Below are positions 18,200-26,922 of a DNA stretch of 64,000 bases, one piece after another. Source of the stretch: Aliiruegeria haliotis (GTDB lineage Bacteria; Pseudomonadota; Alphaproteobacteria; Rhodobacterales; Rhodobacteraceae); contig NZ_PVTD01000013.1 in assembly GCF_003003255.1 (NCBI RefSeq), positions 1-64,000 on the forward strand, in the 5' to 3' direction. The position numbers and the translations under genes were made by a program. A model generated the notes under the pieces. That model saw only the letters and a program-made list of their open reading frames with translations, ran no database searches and had not been told where the DNA came from. Every line of letters begins with the position of its first letter. Within the stretch, counting starts at the first letter, position 1.

Positions 18200-19138
18200 T
18201 CAGGCCGTTTGTGGGGTGCGGGCGCTCAGATGCAGCCCGGCAATCATGCAGCGGACGGATCCGCCCGCGTGTTCGATAGTAGGAATATCCAGCGGTAGCA
18301 GGGACACATGGCTCTCCAGCGTTTCGCGTTGTTCGGCATCGAGCGACCGCAGCGCCCGCGACGACAGCGCCAGAACCAGCCCCTCTCGCCCCTGCAACTC
18401 GATTGCATTGCCCGCAAAATCTGCGATCTGGGCATGGCTCAGTTCGATGATGTCACGTTCGCCACGGCGGAGCCGTTCGGCCACCTCGCGGCGGCGCGGT
18501 GCATCGGGAATGGAGTCGAGCCCGATCATCGCGAAATCGGTGCCGATGCACATCAGAACATTGGTGTGATAGATCGGCTTGCCATTTGCATCGACGGCAT
18601 CAAAGACCACCGGTTCATAGTTGAAATGGGTGCAAAACCGCTCCAGCAGGATCTCGCTAGTCCGTTTCGACCGAGCGGCATAAGCGACCCGCTCCAGGTG
18701 GTCGATGACCATGGCGCCGGTGCCTTCGAGGAAGAGGTTGTCCTGTTCCAGCCCGGAATAGTCGATGATGTCCTGCACGCGGTAGTCACGCTTGAGCATC
18801 TCCAGCACATCCTGTCGCCGTTCGCCCCGACGGTTTGGCGAATACATCGGGTAGACAGCGACGTGCCCTCCGGTATGGGTAGAAAACCAGTTGTTCGGAA
18901 AGACTGAATCCGGGGTGTCGGTGCCCTCGTCCTCGAACAGGTGAACATGCACACCGACAGCCTGCAATGCCTCGGCGGCGCGGGTGACTTCGGCATGGGC
19001 GGCTTGTGCCATGGATGCGGCATCGCTGGCGGTATGCGTCTGGAAATGGTTGTCGAGTGCGGTTTCCGCGTTCGGGGTGAAATGGTGCGGGCGTATCATC
19101 ACGACCGAGGTCGGGGCCTGAAGCGAGGAACGGGGCAT
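18200..19138 (-). CDS. ctlX: citrulline hydrolase CtlX (arginine deiminase-related)
   Basis: This protein has about 312 residues and belongs to the amidinotransferase/arginine-deiminase fold. Marks are MIRPHHFTPNAETALDN at the start, then SVFPNNWFSTHTGG, LFLEGTGAMVIDHLERVAYA, IYHTNVLMCIGTDFAMIGLD with the catalytic-histidine region, and the cysteine in HAGGSVRCMIAGLHL near the C-terminus. CtlX enzymes hydrolyse citrulline to ornithine. The ATG at 19138 starts the family N-terminus; the frame extends 220 codons further without family content. The adjacent ornithine cyclodeaminase strengthens the call. Confidence 0.87.
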   Translation of the reverse strand: MPRSSLQAPTSVVMIRPHHFTPNAETALDNHFQTHTASDAASMAQAAHAEVTRAAEALQAVGVHVHLFEDEGTDTPDSVFPNNWFSTHTGGHVAVYPMYSPNRRGERRQDVLEMLKRDYRVQDIIDYSGLEQDNLFLEGTGAMVIDHLERVAYAARSKRTSEILLERFCTHFNYEPVVFDAVDANGKPIYHTNVLMCIGTDFAMIGLDSIPDAPRRREVAERLRRGERDIIELSHAQIADFAGNAIELQGREGLVLALSSRALRSLDAEQRETLESHVSLLPLDIPTIEHAGGSVRCMIAGLHLSARTPQTA

Positions 19139-19267
19139 GGGGCGAGGCTTTCCTGTGCAAAACTGTTCCCAAAACCTATCCGGCCGGGTTGACGAATTGC
19201 ATTGCCAAGATGATAGTTTTGCGAAAACAAATTGCACAAATTGCTTACACGGGATGTGAGAGTTGCT

Positions 19268-19693
19268 ATGCACGTCTACGACGATCTCGACCGCAGGCTG
19301 ATCACTCTTCTGCGCGAAGACGGGCGGGCGCCCGTATCCAAGCTGGCGACAATCCTCGACGTGTCCCGGGCAACGGTACAGGCGCGGATCGACCGGTTGC
19401 TGGACAGTGGCGCAGTGCTGGGCTTCACCATCCGCGCCCGCGAGGACAGCGGACCGCAGGGCGTGCGGGCGATCATGATGATCGAAGTCTCGGGCCAGTC
19501 GACGACGCAGGTGATCCGCTCTTTGCGCGGTATTCCGGCTCTGCATCAGCTGCATTCTACCAATGGCAACTGGGACCTCGTCGCACAGCTCAGCGCTGAA
19601 AGCCTGGCAGATTTCGACCGGGTGCTGCGCGAGGTGCGCGGCATCCCAGGCATCACCAACAGCGAAACCTCGATCCTGCTGAGTTCGGTCTAG
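19268..19693 (+). CDS. Lrp/AsnC-family transcriptional regulator
   Basis: This 141-residue regulator has an N-terminal helix-turn-helix (DLDRRLITLLREDGRAPVSK, LDVSRATVQARIDRLLDSG) and a C-terminal RAM effector-binding domain (GVRAIMMIEVSGQ, LHSTNGNWDLVAQLSAESLA). The ATG at 19268 gives the standard N-terminus. It diverges from ctlX across about 130 bp, so it probably senses an amino acid such as ornithine, arginine or citrulline and controls ctlX-ocd. Confidence 0.92.
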   Translation: MHVYDDLDRRLITLLREDGRAPVSKLATILDVSRATVQARIDRLLDSGAVLGFTIRAREDSGPQGVRAIMMIEVSGQSTTQVIRSLRGIPALHQLHSTNGNWDLVAQLSAESLADFDRVLREVRGIPGITNSETSILLSSV

Positions 19694-19698
19694 GTGTG

Positions 19699-20601
19699 TC
19701 ATAAGCGAGCGTCCGGTCTCATGTCCGGTAGCCTGGCCACTATCAACCCCGAGACGAAGATGATGGCGATGCCGATCCAGCTGGTTGCATCCATCGCGAT
19801 GCCCCACAGGGCCAGGCCCCAGAAGGCCGCGAAAACAAGGAAAGAATATTCGTATACGGCAACCCGAGCAGGTCTACCGATCCGATAGGCTTGCGCGATC
19901 AGCGTCACGGCAATCACCGCGCCCGCCGCCTGAAACAGGGTCAGCCACAGGAAACGGAACGTCACCGGTGCCCACGGACGCGTCAGGAATGTCTCGCCCG
20001 GAGCAAGCATCGTGACGCAGACCATTCCAAGGCTGAACAATCCGATGGTGGCAAAGACGCCAAGCGCCAGTGCCACGGGGCTTTCCTGTGCACAGATCTC
20101 GCGCGTCAGGAGCATTCCGAAGCCGTAAAGCGCCCCCGCCGCGAGGGGCAGGACAGTCATGACTGACAGCGCCGCCGCGTCGGGCCGCAGGACCAGCAGC
20201 GCCCCACCAAAGCCGCCAAGGACGGCCAGCACATGCAAGCCGCCGATCCGGGCGCCGAACACCATTGAGGACAGGAGCAACACCCAGATCGGGGCGCTGA
20301 AGAGACCCGCACCCGCCTGAGCCACCGGCATCGTCCCAAGCGAGGCAAAGTAAAACAGAAGACCTGCCGATACTGCGGCACTTCGCAGGGCAAGCCGCCC
20401 CCAGTGTTTCGGTCGCACCGAAACACGCAGGGCGCGCCCCAGCAATAACAGGAGCGGCAGCGCGAAAAGCGTGCGGAAGATCTGGAACTGCCACAGCCCG
20501 GCCTCCTCGGCGACCGATGCGACGAAGGTGTCGATCAGACTGAGGATCGCAGAGGCTGCCAGCGCCAGAGCCGCTGCCTGAAGTTTGGTATTTGCCGTCA
20601 T
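19699..20601 (-). CDS. EamA/DMT-family transporter
   Basis: This 300-residue membrane protein has ten hydrophobic segments in two repeats, as in the EamA branch of the drug/metabolite transporters. The first repeat has LFYFASLGTMPVAQAGAGLF; the second ends in AAFWGLALWGIAMDATSWIG. The ATG at 20601 is chosen because the extra 27 codons upstream are not hydrophobic and overlap the neighbouring gene's end. It lies convergent to the Lrp gene with only a few bases between stops. The substrate is unknown. Confidence 0.87.
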   Translation of the reverse strand: MTANTKLQAAALALAASAILSLIDTFVASVAEEAGLWQFQIFRTLFALPLLLLLGRALRVSVRPKHWGRLALRSAAVSAGLLFYFASLGTMPVAQAGAGLFSAPIWVLLLSSMVFGARIGGLHVLAVLGGFGGALLVLRPDAAALSVMTVLPLAAGALYGFGMLLTREICAQESPVALALGVFATIGLFSLGMVCVTMLAPGETFLTRPWAPVTFRFLWLTLFQAAGAVIAVTLIAQAYRIGRPARVAVYEYSFLVFAAFWGLALWGIAMDATSWIGIAIIFVSGLIVARLPDMRPDARL

Positions 20602-20620
20602 GGTCTCTTGGCTCGGGAAA

Positions 20621-21253
20621 TCAGGTCGCCGCTTTTCCGTCCATTGCGGCCAGAACTTCGTCCAGCGATCGGATGGCGCCATGTTGCAGGTATTCCATCG
20701 CGTTCAGCGAGGCCTGATGTGCCGCAAGGCTGGAACCTGCGACGCAATCCTCGATCACCCGGCAGAAGTAATCGCCCTGATGCCCGTCCACGAATGTGTA
20801 ATGCACGCAGACATCGGTAAGCCCGCCGGTGAGCAGCAGGGTGTCGACCTTGAGACCGCGTAGCAGGATTTCCAGGTCGGTACCGTAGAAGGCCGAATAG
20901 CGGCGTTTCTGGATCTTGTAGTCATCGGGGCGGATGCCGAGTTCGTCGCTGGCCAACTCGGTCAGCGGATTGCTGTCGAGGCAGTGGACATCCTCGTCGC
21001 CGTCGGTTTCGCGGCCCATGTCCACCAGGTCAGCCCGGTGGATCTCCTGGATGAAGATGACGGGAACGCCGACCTCGCGCGCGCGGTCGATTGCGATTTT
21101 GGTGCGCGCCATGCGGTCCGCATAGTCTGGCATATGCGCGATGGAACGCTTGTCATCCGGGATCGGCGCAAAGGTCGATTTCTGGATGTCGATGACTATC
21201 AGGGCGGCTTTACCCTCGATCAGGGCGCGTTTGTTGGGTTTGCCGTTCAGCAT
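20621..21253 (-). CDS. isochorismatase-fold cysteine hydrolase
   Basis: This 210-residue protein belongs to the cysteine hydrolase branch of the isochorismatase superfamily. The catalytic triad can be placed: Asp in ALIVIDIQKSTFAP, Lys in YKIQKRRYSAFYGTDLE, and Cys in LLLTGGLTDVCVHYTFVDGH, the usual G-x-x-T-D-x-C-V context. GGAGA lies seven bases before the ATG at 21253. It is next to the ABC permease gene (13-base gap) and should be in the transporter operon; a role on an imported amide or carbamoyl compound is inference. Confidence 0.88.
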   Translation of the reverse strand: MLNGKPNKRALIEGKAALIVIDIQKSTFAPIPDDKRSIAHMPDYADRMARTKIAIDRAREVGVPVIFIQEIHRADLVDMGRETDGDEDVHCLDSNPLTELASDELGIRPDDYKIQKRRYSAFYGTDLEILLRGLKVDTLLLTGGLTDVCVHYTFVDGHQGDYFCRVIEDCVAGSSLAAHQASLNAMEYLQHGAIRSLDEVLAAMDGKAAT

Positions 21254-21266
21254 GGTAGTTTCTCCG

Positions 21267-22070
21267 TCAGGACGATTTGCTTGTATCGGCCCCAAGCAGT
21301 TGGGGCAGGTTTCCGAACCGCGCGATCAGGGAAAAGACCAGCGCGGAAATTGCGAGGAAGGTAATGGCCCCGACGGCCATGGTCGGGGTGAACCCGTTCC
21401 GCAGCGAGTTGAAGATCTGCACCGTTACGGTCGAGTATCCCGAGGCCGAGACGAAGAAGATCACGATGAACTCGTTGAAGCTGAGCACGAGCGCAAAGAA
21501 GAATCCCGATGCGGTAAAGGGCATCATTTGCGGCAGGATGATGGTGCGAAAGGCCGTGGTCTCGCTCGCGCCCATGGTCGCGGCCGCATCCAGATGGGCA
21601 CGGTCGATGGATTGTAGCCCGATCGACAGCGTGGTCAGTGGCAGGGCCAGGAACAGGATCGTATGGCTGAGAATACCGGACCACAGGTCGCCAAGCGCAC
21701 CCAAATATCCCCAGAAGAACACCAGCCCGACACCGAAGACGATGGGCGGCAAAGCAAAGGGCATCGATGCCAGGCCTGCGACAAGCTTTGAGGCTCGGCT
21801 GTTGCGGCGCCAAAGAGCGTAAGCGATCGGCCATGCAGTCAGCACAGCGAGCGCCGCGCTGGAGAAGGCCACGACGAAGGAGGTTTGCAGCGAACGGACC
21901 CAGATTTCTTCGATCAGGAAGAACTCGGCAAAGCGGGCGAGTGTAGGGTCTTCGGGCGGGAAGAACATCGTGCGCCCGCCATTCAATGCCGCAAGGCAGA
22001 CGACAAGAATCGGAAAGATGATCCAGAGCGCGGCAAATCCCATGAAGGCGCGTGCAAGGAGTTTTCCCAT
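21267..22070 (-). CDS. ABC transporter permease (spermidine/putrescine type, PotC-like)
   Basis: This 267-residue inner-membrane permease has six predicted helices and the cytoplasmic EAA loop seen as LDAAATMGASETTAFRTIIL. The small size and FALPPIVFGVGLVFFWGY place it with the PotC/YdcV group. It sits at the distal side of a typical binding protein, ATPase, permease, permease operon. The second permease gene ends two bases before this one starts. Confidence 0.9.
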   Translation of the reverse strand: MGKLLARAFMGFAALWIIFPILVVCLAALNGGRTMFFPPEDPTLARFAEFFLIEEIWVRSLQTSFVVAFSSAALAVLTAWPIAYALWRRNSRASKLVAGLASMPFALPPIVFGVGLVFFWGYLGALGDLWSGILSHTILFLALPLTTLSIGLQSIDRAHLDAAATMGASETTAFRTIILPQMMPFTASGFFFALVLSFNEFIVIFFVSASGYSTVTVQIFNSLRNGFTPTMAVGAITFLAISALVFSLIARFGNLPQLLGADTSKSS

Positions 22071-22071
22071 C

Positions 22072-23019
22072 TCAGTGACCTCCGGTCTTGGCAGACAGGA
22101 AGCGCTGTCCGATAACCAGAACCGCTGCGGCTGTCAGCAGGAGCACCACCGCCTGCGCGGATCCGAAGGGTGCGTTCAGCGTCGATCCCCGCACCGCCTC
22201 GTAGACCGAGATGGACAGCGTGTGCTTCGACGGATCGGCAAAGACGGCGATGGTGACGTAGGCACCCAGCAGGAACACGAAGAGCAAGAGTACGGCGCCC
22301 ACCAGCGGCGTCCGGACCATCGGCATGACCACTGTGCGGACGACCGTGAAGGGGCTGGCGCCCATGGTGCGGGCGGCCTCGACGACCTCGCGTTCGATTT
22401 TCGAGATCGGCGGATAGAGCAGGATCACAGCGTAGGGCCAAACCAGATAGGTCAGCGTCAGGATTGTGGCGAATTCGCTGGGCTTGAAACGCACGTTGCG
22501 CGGCGTCGCCAGCCCCCATTCGCGCAAAAGATCCAGGCCGCCATTTTCTTTCAGCCAATCGGTCAGCCCCGTTTCCTGGAACACCATCGGCAAGCCAGAA
22601 CGGTTCGACATCAGGATGTCCCAACCCATGACGATGAAGACTTCGGAGAAGGTCAGGCTGCACAGGAAGAAGACGAGCCAGACCGTTTGCGCCCGGCGCG
22701 AGCCCCGCGTCATCAGCCAGACAAATGGGAAGGCGGTGGCAACAGCGAGGATTGCGGCAACAAGCGCATACCATACCGAATACCAGAGGTATTTGAGGTA
22801 CAAGAGCGACACACTGTCGGGATAATCGGTGCCGACGAAGAAGCGGCGGTAGTTGGTCAGCTCGAAACCCCAGACCCACGCCGCGCCCTCGACCTTGTGG
22901 CCAAAGCTGATCGCGAAGACCAGTAGGAACGGCACGACGGCCAAGACCAGAACCGCGGCGACATGCAGCACGCCAATGCCCCTGAGGACGGAGCGCTGTG
23001 GAAGGGTGGACGCGGTCAT
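22072..23019 (-). CDS. ABC transporter permease (PotB-like)
   Basis: This 315-residue permease has a longer N-terminal region, as in PotB-like subunits, and an EAA loop visible as EREVVEAARTMGASPFTVVR followed by P-M-V-R-T-P. The hydrophobic N-terminal helix and a wide periplasmic loop are seen. Its ATG overlaps the ATPase gene's stop by four bases (ATGA), so translation is coupled. Confidence 0.9.
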   Translation of the reverse strand: MTASTLPQRSVLRGIGVLHVAAVLVLAVVPFLLVFAISFGHKVEGAAWVWGFELTNYRRFFVGTDYPDSVSLLYLKYLWYSVWYALVAAILAVATAFPFVWLMTRGSRRAQTVWLVFFLCSLTFSEVFIVMGWDILMSNRSGLPMVFQETGLTDWLKENGGLDLLREWGLATPRNVRFKPSEFATILTLTYLVWPYAVILLYPPISKIEREVVEAARTMGASPFTVVRTVVMPMVRTPLVGAVLLLFVFLLGAYVTIAVFADPSKHTLSISVYEAVRGSTLNAPFGSAQAVVLLLTAAAVLVIGQRFLSAKTGGH

Positions 23020-24104
23020 GCTGCCTTGCTCTCGATTGCCGGCAGCAGGTGCAGGGTGTCGGCGGGAAATTCCACATGCACGCGGTCGCCGATGCGGACG
23101 GTTTCATGGAAGCTGCCGGGGATCTCCGCCGTGACGTGTCCGGCCGGTGTATCAAGATGAACCTCGCGCGCCACGCCTTCGTCGCGCACGAATGTCACCG
23201 TGCCGGGAAGGCCGTTCGCGGCCGGTACGCTATCGGACAGGCGCACCGCTTCGGGGCGGCAGAAGAGGGTCACCGCACGGCCCGCGCCAAAGCCGCCGTG
23301 ATCGGCGACGGCAAACTCGGTGTCACCCAGACGGACGCCGCGCTCGGTCGACAGACCTTGCAGCAGATTGGCATTGCCGATGAAGGAGGCGACAAAGGCG
23401 TTGGCGGGTCGATGGTAGATTTCCTGGGGGGTGCCGACCTGTTCCACGCGGCCATGGCTCATCACTACGATCCGGTCGGCCATGGTCATCGCCTCGCGCT
23501 GGTCATGGGTGACGACAATTGTGGTGATGCCAAGCCGCTGCTGCAAGAGCCGCAACTCCATCTGCATGTCATTGCGCAGCTTGGCGTCCAGTGCGGACAT
23601 TGGTTCGTCGAGCAGGAATATTTCGGGCTCCTGCGCCAGCGCGCGCGCGATTGCCACCCGCTGACGCTGACCGCCGGACAATTCGCCGACCCTGTTCTGC
23701 CCCTTGTCGCCGAGCTGCACCAAGTCCAGCAATTCTTGAGCCCTTGCCCGTCGGGTCGCAGCATCTACCCCGGCAATGCGCAGACTGTAGGACACGTTGC
23801 GCGCCACGTTCAGGTGAGGAAAAAGCGCAAAAGACTGGAACACCATGCCGAACTTGCGTTTTTCTGCCGGCAGTGGCGCGATGTCTTGCCCGTTCAGCAG
23901 AATGCGTCCCTTCGTCGGGCCTTCCAGACCGGCGATCATCCGCAAGAGCGTGGTCTTCCCGCAGCCGGAGGGGCCGAGAAGCGCCGTTAGTTTTCCCGCC
24001 TCGAATGTCAGGTTCGCGCCCTGCACGGCGACGAAGCTGCCAAACTCCTTGCGGACATCTTCGAGAATAAGATCAGACACTTCCTCGGCCCCCTTCATCC
24101 GCAT
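23016..24104 (-). CDS. ABC transporter ATP-binding protein (PotA-like)
   Basis: This 362-residue ATPase shows Walker A in LLGPSGCGKTTLLRMIAG, the signature LSGGQRQRVAIARAL, Walker B in IFLLDEPMSALD and the switch histidine in TIVVTHDQREAM. The 120-residue C-terminal region with VTLFCRPEAVRLSD matches the TOBE domain of spermidine/putrescine-type importers. The start at 24104 shares a base with the binding-protein stop (TGATG); an ATG six bases further in is also possible. Confidence 0.93.
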   Translation of the reverse strand: MRMKGAEEVSDLILEDVRKEFGSFVAVQGANLTFEAGKLTALLGPSGCGKTTLLRMIAGLEGPTKGRILLNGQDIAPLPAEKRKFGMVFQSFALFPHLNVARNVSYSLRIAGVDAATRRARAQELLDLVQLGDKGQNRVGELSGGQRQRVAIARALAQEPEIFLLDEPMSALDAKLRNDMQMELRLLQQRLGITTIVVTHDQREAMTMADRIVVMSHGRVEQVGTPQEIYHRPANAFVASFIGNANLLQGLSTERGVRLGDTEFAVADHGGFGAGRAVTLFCRPEAVRLSDSVPAANGLPGTVTFVRDEGVAREVHLDTPAGHVTAEIPGSFHETVRIGDRVHVEFPADTLHLLPAIESKAA

Positions 24105-25189
24105 CAGGCCTGAGAGACCATGCGGTCCCAGGCTTCGTTGATGAAGGTCTCGTCATCCAGGTAGACCTCGTAGGGCACATGGATGGCGGGTGTTCCGGTC
24201 ACGGCGGCCAGTTCGTCACCCGACAGTCCGGTCGACGCAGCATCGACGACCGGGGCGGTGCCGATCATGCGCGACATGATCGCCTGCGTTTCCGGCTGGC
24301 AGGAGAAGGCCATGAATTCATAGGCTTCGTCCTGCTTGTCCGAGCCTTGCGCCAGCGTCCAGGAATTGAAGTCGATCACGTTGCCCTCGCGCGGGAAGAT
24401 CGACTTGACCGGGTGGCCATCGGCGGCCATCAGCCCCGCGACGTCGTGGAAATACATTCCACCCACCACGTCGAAATTCTTCAACGCCTGTTCCATCTGG
24501 CTTTCGCCAGTGTACCACAGCGCGACGTTCTGGTGCAGTTCGGCAGCCTTCTCAACGGCGGCGATGATACCGTCGTGGGTCCGCAGCGCGTCGGTGCCGC
24601 CCAGGAAGGTTGCGGCGACCACCTCGAGGAAGTGGAAGTTAACACTCTTGGGTAGGCCGAGGCTGGCCTCGAAACGGCTCGAGTCCCAGAAATCCGCCCA
24701 GCTGCTCGGTTCTTCGGTGATCTCGTCGGTATTGATGACCATCGAGTAGAAGAAGCTCAGCGCACCGACGCCAAGTAGACTGTCACCCTGGCGAGAAAGG
24801 AAGCTCTCGCCTACATTGTCGATGCTCGCGATCCGGCCGGGGTCGATCGGCGCAAGGATGCCGCCAAGGCGCCCCGCCTTGATAATGTTCACCGGCGTGT
24901 GCATCGACAGATCAGCGGGGATGTTCCCGGCGGACAGAGCCTGGCTCATTGTCTGCAGCCAACTGGTCGAGTCCGGCTGCGTGACGCTCTCCACGGCGAT
25001 ACCCGTGGCTTCGGTAAACACGGGGTAGACGTGCTGTTTCAGGCTGTCTTCGAAGTAGCCGCCATAGGATCCGATCTTGATCAACCGGCTCTGTGCGATA
25101 GCCGGCGCGGCAAGCATGCCGGTGCCGGCAAGAACGCCAACGCTTGCGGAGGTCTTCAGAAGTTTGCGACGGGTGATGGATGTGGTCAT
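24104..25189 (-). CDS. ABC transporter substrate-binding protein, Tat-type signal
   Basis: This 361-residue periplasmic binding protein starts MTTSITRRKLLKTSAS with a twin-arginine pair and a hydrophobic stretch ending APAIAQS. The mature part resembles family 1/PotD-like binding proteins (KIGSYGGYFEDSLKQHVYPV, INTDEITEEPSSWADFWD). AAGGG precedes the ATG at 25189. It is the first gene of the transporter operon and faces a divergent LysR gene. The ligand could be a polyamine or another cationic or small organic compound. Confidence 0.9.
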   Translation of the reverse strand: MTTSITRRKLLKTSASVGVLAGTGMLAAPAIAQSRLIKIGSYGGYFEDSLKQHVYPVFTEATGIAVESVTQPDSTSWLQTMSQALSAGNIPADLSMHTPVNIIKAGRLGGILAPIDPGRIASIDNVGESFLSRQGDSLLGVGALSFFYSMVINTDEITEEPSSWADFWDSSRFEASLGLPKSVNFHFLEVVAATFLGGTDALRTHDGIIAAVEKAAELHQNVALWYTGESQMEQALKNFDVVGGMYFHDVAGLMAADGHPVKSIFPREGNVIDFNSWTLAQGSDKQDEAYEFMAFSCQPETQAIMSRMIGTAPVVDAASTGLSGDELAAVTGTPAIHVPYEVYLDDETFINEAWDRMVSQA

Positions 25190-25326
25190 GTCGTTTTCCC
25201 TTGTTGCTGAAGTCGCTTGGTTCGGTTGGTCCGAGTTCTGGAGCTTCAGAAAATGGTAAGGTGCGCGGGTTGCGAGACAAAACGCGAAGATCTGGCGCTC
25301 AGCGTCGTTTTCCGCTACGCTGAGGC

Positions 25327-26220
25327 ATGACCCGTTCACTTCGCCACCTGAACTCCTTGCGCGCCTTCGAGGCCGCCGCCAGACATTCGAGCTTTGCCAA
25401 GGCGGCAAGCGAACTGAACGTCAGCCACAGCGTCGTCAGCCAGCACGTAAAGAACCTCGAAGAGTGGTTCGGTGCCGACCTGTTTTCCCGGTATGGCAAC
25501 CGGGTAGAACTGACTGCGACAGGACGGGCCCTGATGCCGCAGGTGGCGAGCGGGCTGCAGACGCTGACCGACGCCTGTGAAGCGATCCTTCGCAAGTCGC
25601 AATCTGGAGCGGTCATCGTTAGTGCCGAACCCGCCTTGGCCTCGCTCTGGCTTCGCAAGCACATCACCGAGTTCTGCGCGCTTTATCCTAGGATCGAGGT
25701 GGACTTGCGCCCCGCGTGGACACCGGAACGGATCACAGACGGTCAGGCTGACATGATCATCCACTTTGCCACCCGATTGCCCGCTAGCGGGGTTGAGAAG
25801 ACCGACCTGTTTCCGATCGACGGCTACCCCGCGGCAACGCCCCAAGTTGTGAACAGGCTTATGAATGCGAGCGGCACTGTCGACTGGTCCAGGGCCGCGC
25901 TGGTGCACGACAATGGACGGGAGACCTGGCACAAGTGGTTTGCTGCGAACGAACCTGAAGGCGATGCTTGGCGAACCGGGCGAGTTTATTCCGACTTGTC
26001 TCTTGCGATTGATGCGGCCGTGGACGGCGAAGGTGTGATCCTAGCGGATGACATCCTGTGCAGGCAGGAAATGGCGTCCAACCGGCTCGTCCCTTTGGAC
26101 GGACGCTTGGTGCGCTGCGTTTGGTATCAGGTTGCCCTGCCGCGAAACGCCGCTCGAAAACCCGCCGCCGAAACACTGCGCAACTGGTTGCTGGACAAGA
26201 CACATGCGCTGCGGGATTGA
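25327..26220 (+). CDS. LysR-family regulator, GcvA-like
   Basis: This 297-residue regulator begins MTRSLRHLNSLRAFEAAARH, with the helix-turn-helix in AASELNVSHSVVSQHVKNLE. This is the N-terminal style of the GcvA subgroup. The effector domain shows IVSAEPALASLWLRKHITEF. It diverges from the ABC binding-protein gene across about 135 bp and probably controls that operon. The related regulator at 35949 shares the NALRAF/NSLRAF start. Confidence 0.9.
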   Translation: MTRSLRHLNSLRAFEAAARHSSFAKAASELNVSHSVVSQHVKNLEEWFGADLFSRYGNRVELTATGRALMPQVASGLQTLTDACEAILRKSQSGAVIVSAEPALASLWLRKHITEFCALYPRIEVDLRPAWTPERITDGQADMIIHFATRLPASGVEKTDLFPIDGYPAATPQVVNRLMNASGTVDWSRAALVHDNGRETWHKWFAANEPEGDAWRTGRVYSDLSLAIDAAVDGEGVILADDILCRQEMASNRLVPLDGRLVRCVWYQVALPRNAARKPAAETLRNWLLDKTHALRD

Positions 26221-26515
26221 ATGATCGTTGAGGCATGGATGTCTGGTGTTCACATTGGCAGGATTAAGTTGATAGCGTGCAGCTTGGCGGTCAAAGTTCA
26301 CCGAGGGTATTTTCAGGTTGATGAAGGTTGCCCAAACGTGGAGACACGTAGATAAAGTGAACATTCCTGAGCGTTTATTCAGCATAAGCTTCACTGTCGG
26401 ATCCTGACATCTGCCGGAGCTATCGCAGCACCAAAGTTTGGCAAGTAAAGCTACCTGGATATCTCCCCAGCCAGCACCGCTCGTCCGTGCACCGCCAAGG
26501 TTGCTGAAAACCTCT
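26221..26515. other. gene-poor interval between LysR gene and IS3 element
   Basis: No gene or repeat was recognised in these roughly 295 bases. The interval ends at the GAC target copy of the IS3-family element. Confidence 0.5.
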
Positions 26516-26518
26516 GAC

Positions 26519-26544
26519 TGAACCGCCCCGGTTTTGCCGGAGAC
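26519..26544. repeat. IS3-family terminal inverted repeat, orfB side
   Basis: The sequence begins TGAACCGCCCCGG and ends TTTTGCCGGAGAC. It matches the reverse complement of 27716-27741 at 23 of 26 positions. GAC directly precedes it. Confidence 0.8.
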
Positions 26545-26559
26545 TGTTGAGTTCGTATT

Positions 26560-26920
26560 TCAAGCTGCGATTTTGTCTGACTTCAAGGCTTCTTCGTATT
26601 TCTCCTCGGCTTCGATTGGCGTGATGTATCCGAGCGGCGCAAGCAGGCGTTCCTTGTTGAACCAACCGACCCATTGCAGGGTTTCCCACTCAACCTGATC
26701 TTTGGACTTCCATGGCCCCATCCGATTAATGACCTCTTTTTTGAACAGGCCGATGATCGTCTCGGCCAGAGCGTTCTGCGCATTCAAATGATCCCCCGGA
26801 TCATTTGATCCGCTGCGCGGACCTGCTTGAACTCGTAGCTGTCGCCGACACTGCCGACGGAAGGCTCCAGCCCGGCATCTGCCAGCCGTTCTGAGTATCT
26901 GATCGAAACGTATTGGGCGG
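26560..26920 (-). pseudogene. IS3-family OrfB, C-terminal fragment with internal insertion
   Basis: The fragment begins with QYVSIRYSERLADAGLEPSV and continues GSVGDSY, then breaks off in an insertion of about 55 bp containing a hairpin and a stop. It resumes as NALAETIIGLFKKEVINRMG, WVGWFNKERLLAPLGYITPI and EAEEKYEEALKS. In intact OrfB, GDSY-D runs directly into NALAE. The N-terminal two thirds, with the first two catalytic acids, are absent. Confidence 0.82.
26784..26808. repeat. 11-bp perfect hairpin inside IS3 orfB remnant
   Basis: TCAAATGATCC and GGATCATTTGA are separated by CCC. The hairpin forms the core of a short insertion between the GDSY and NALAE codons of orfB. Confidence 0.7.
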
Positions 26921-26922
26921 TT

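Noticed and set aside
18941-19192. Short plus-strand frame opposite ctlX
   Set aside because: Antisense to a clear enzyme gene with no independent support.
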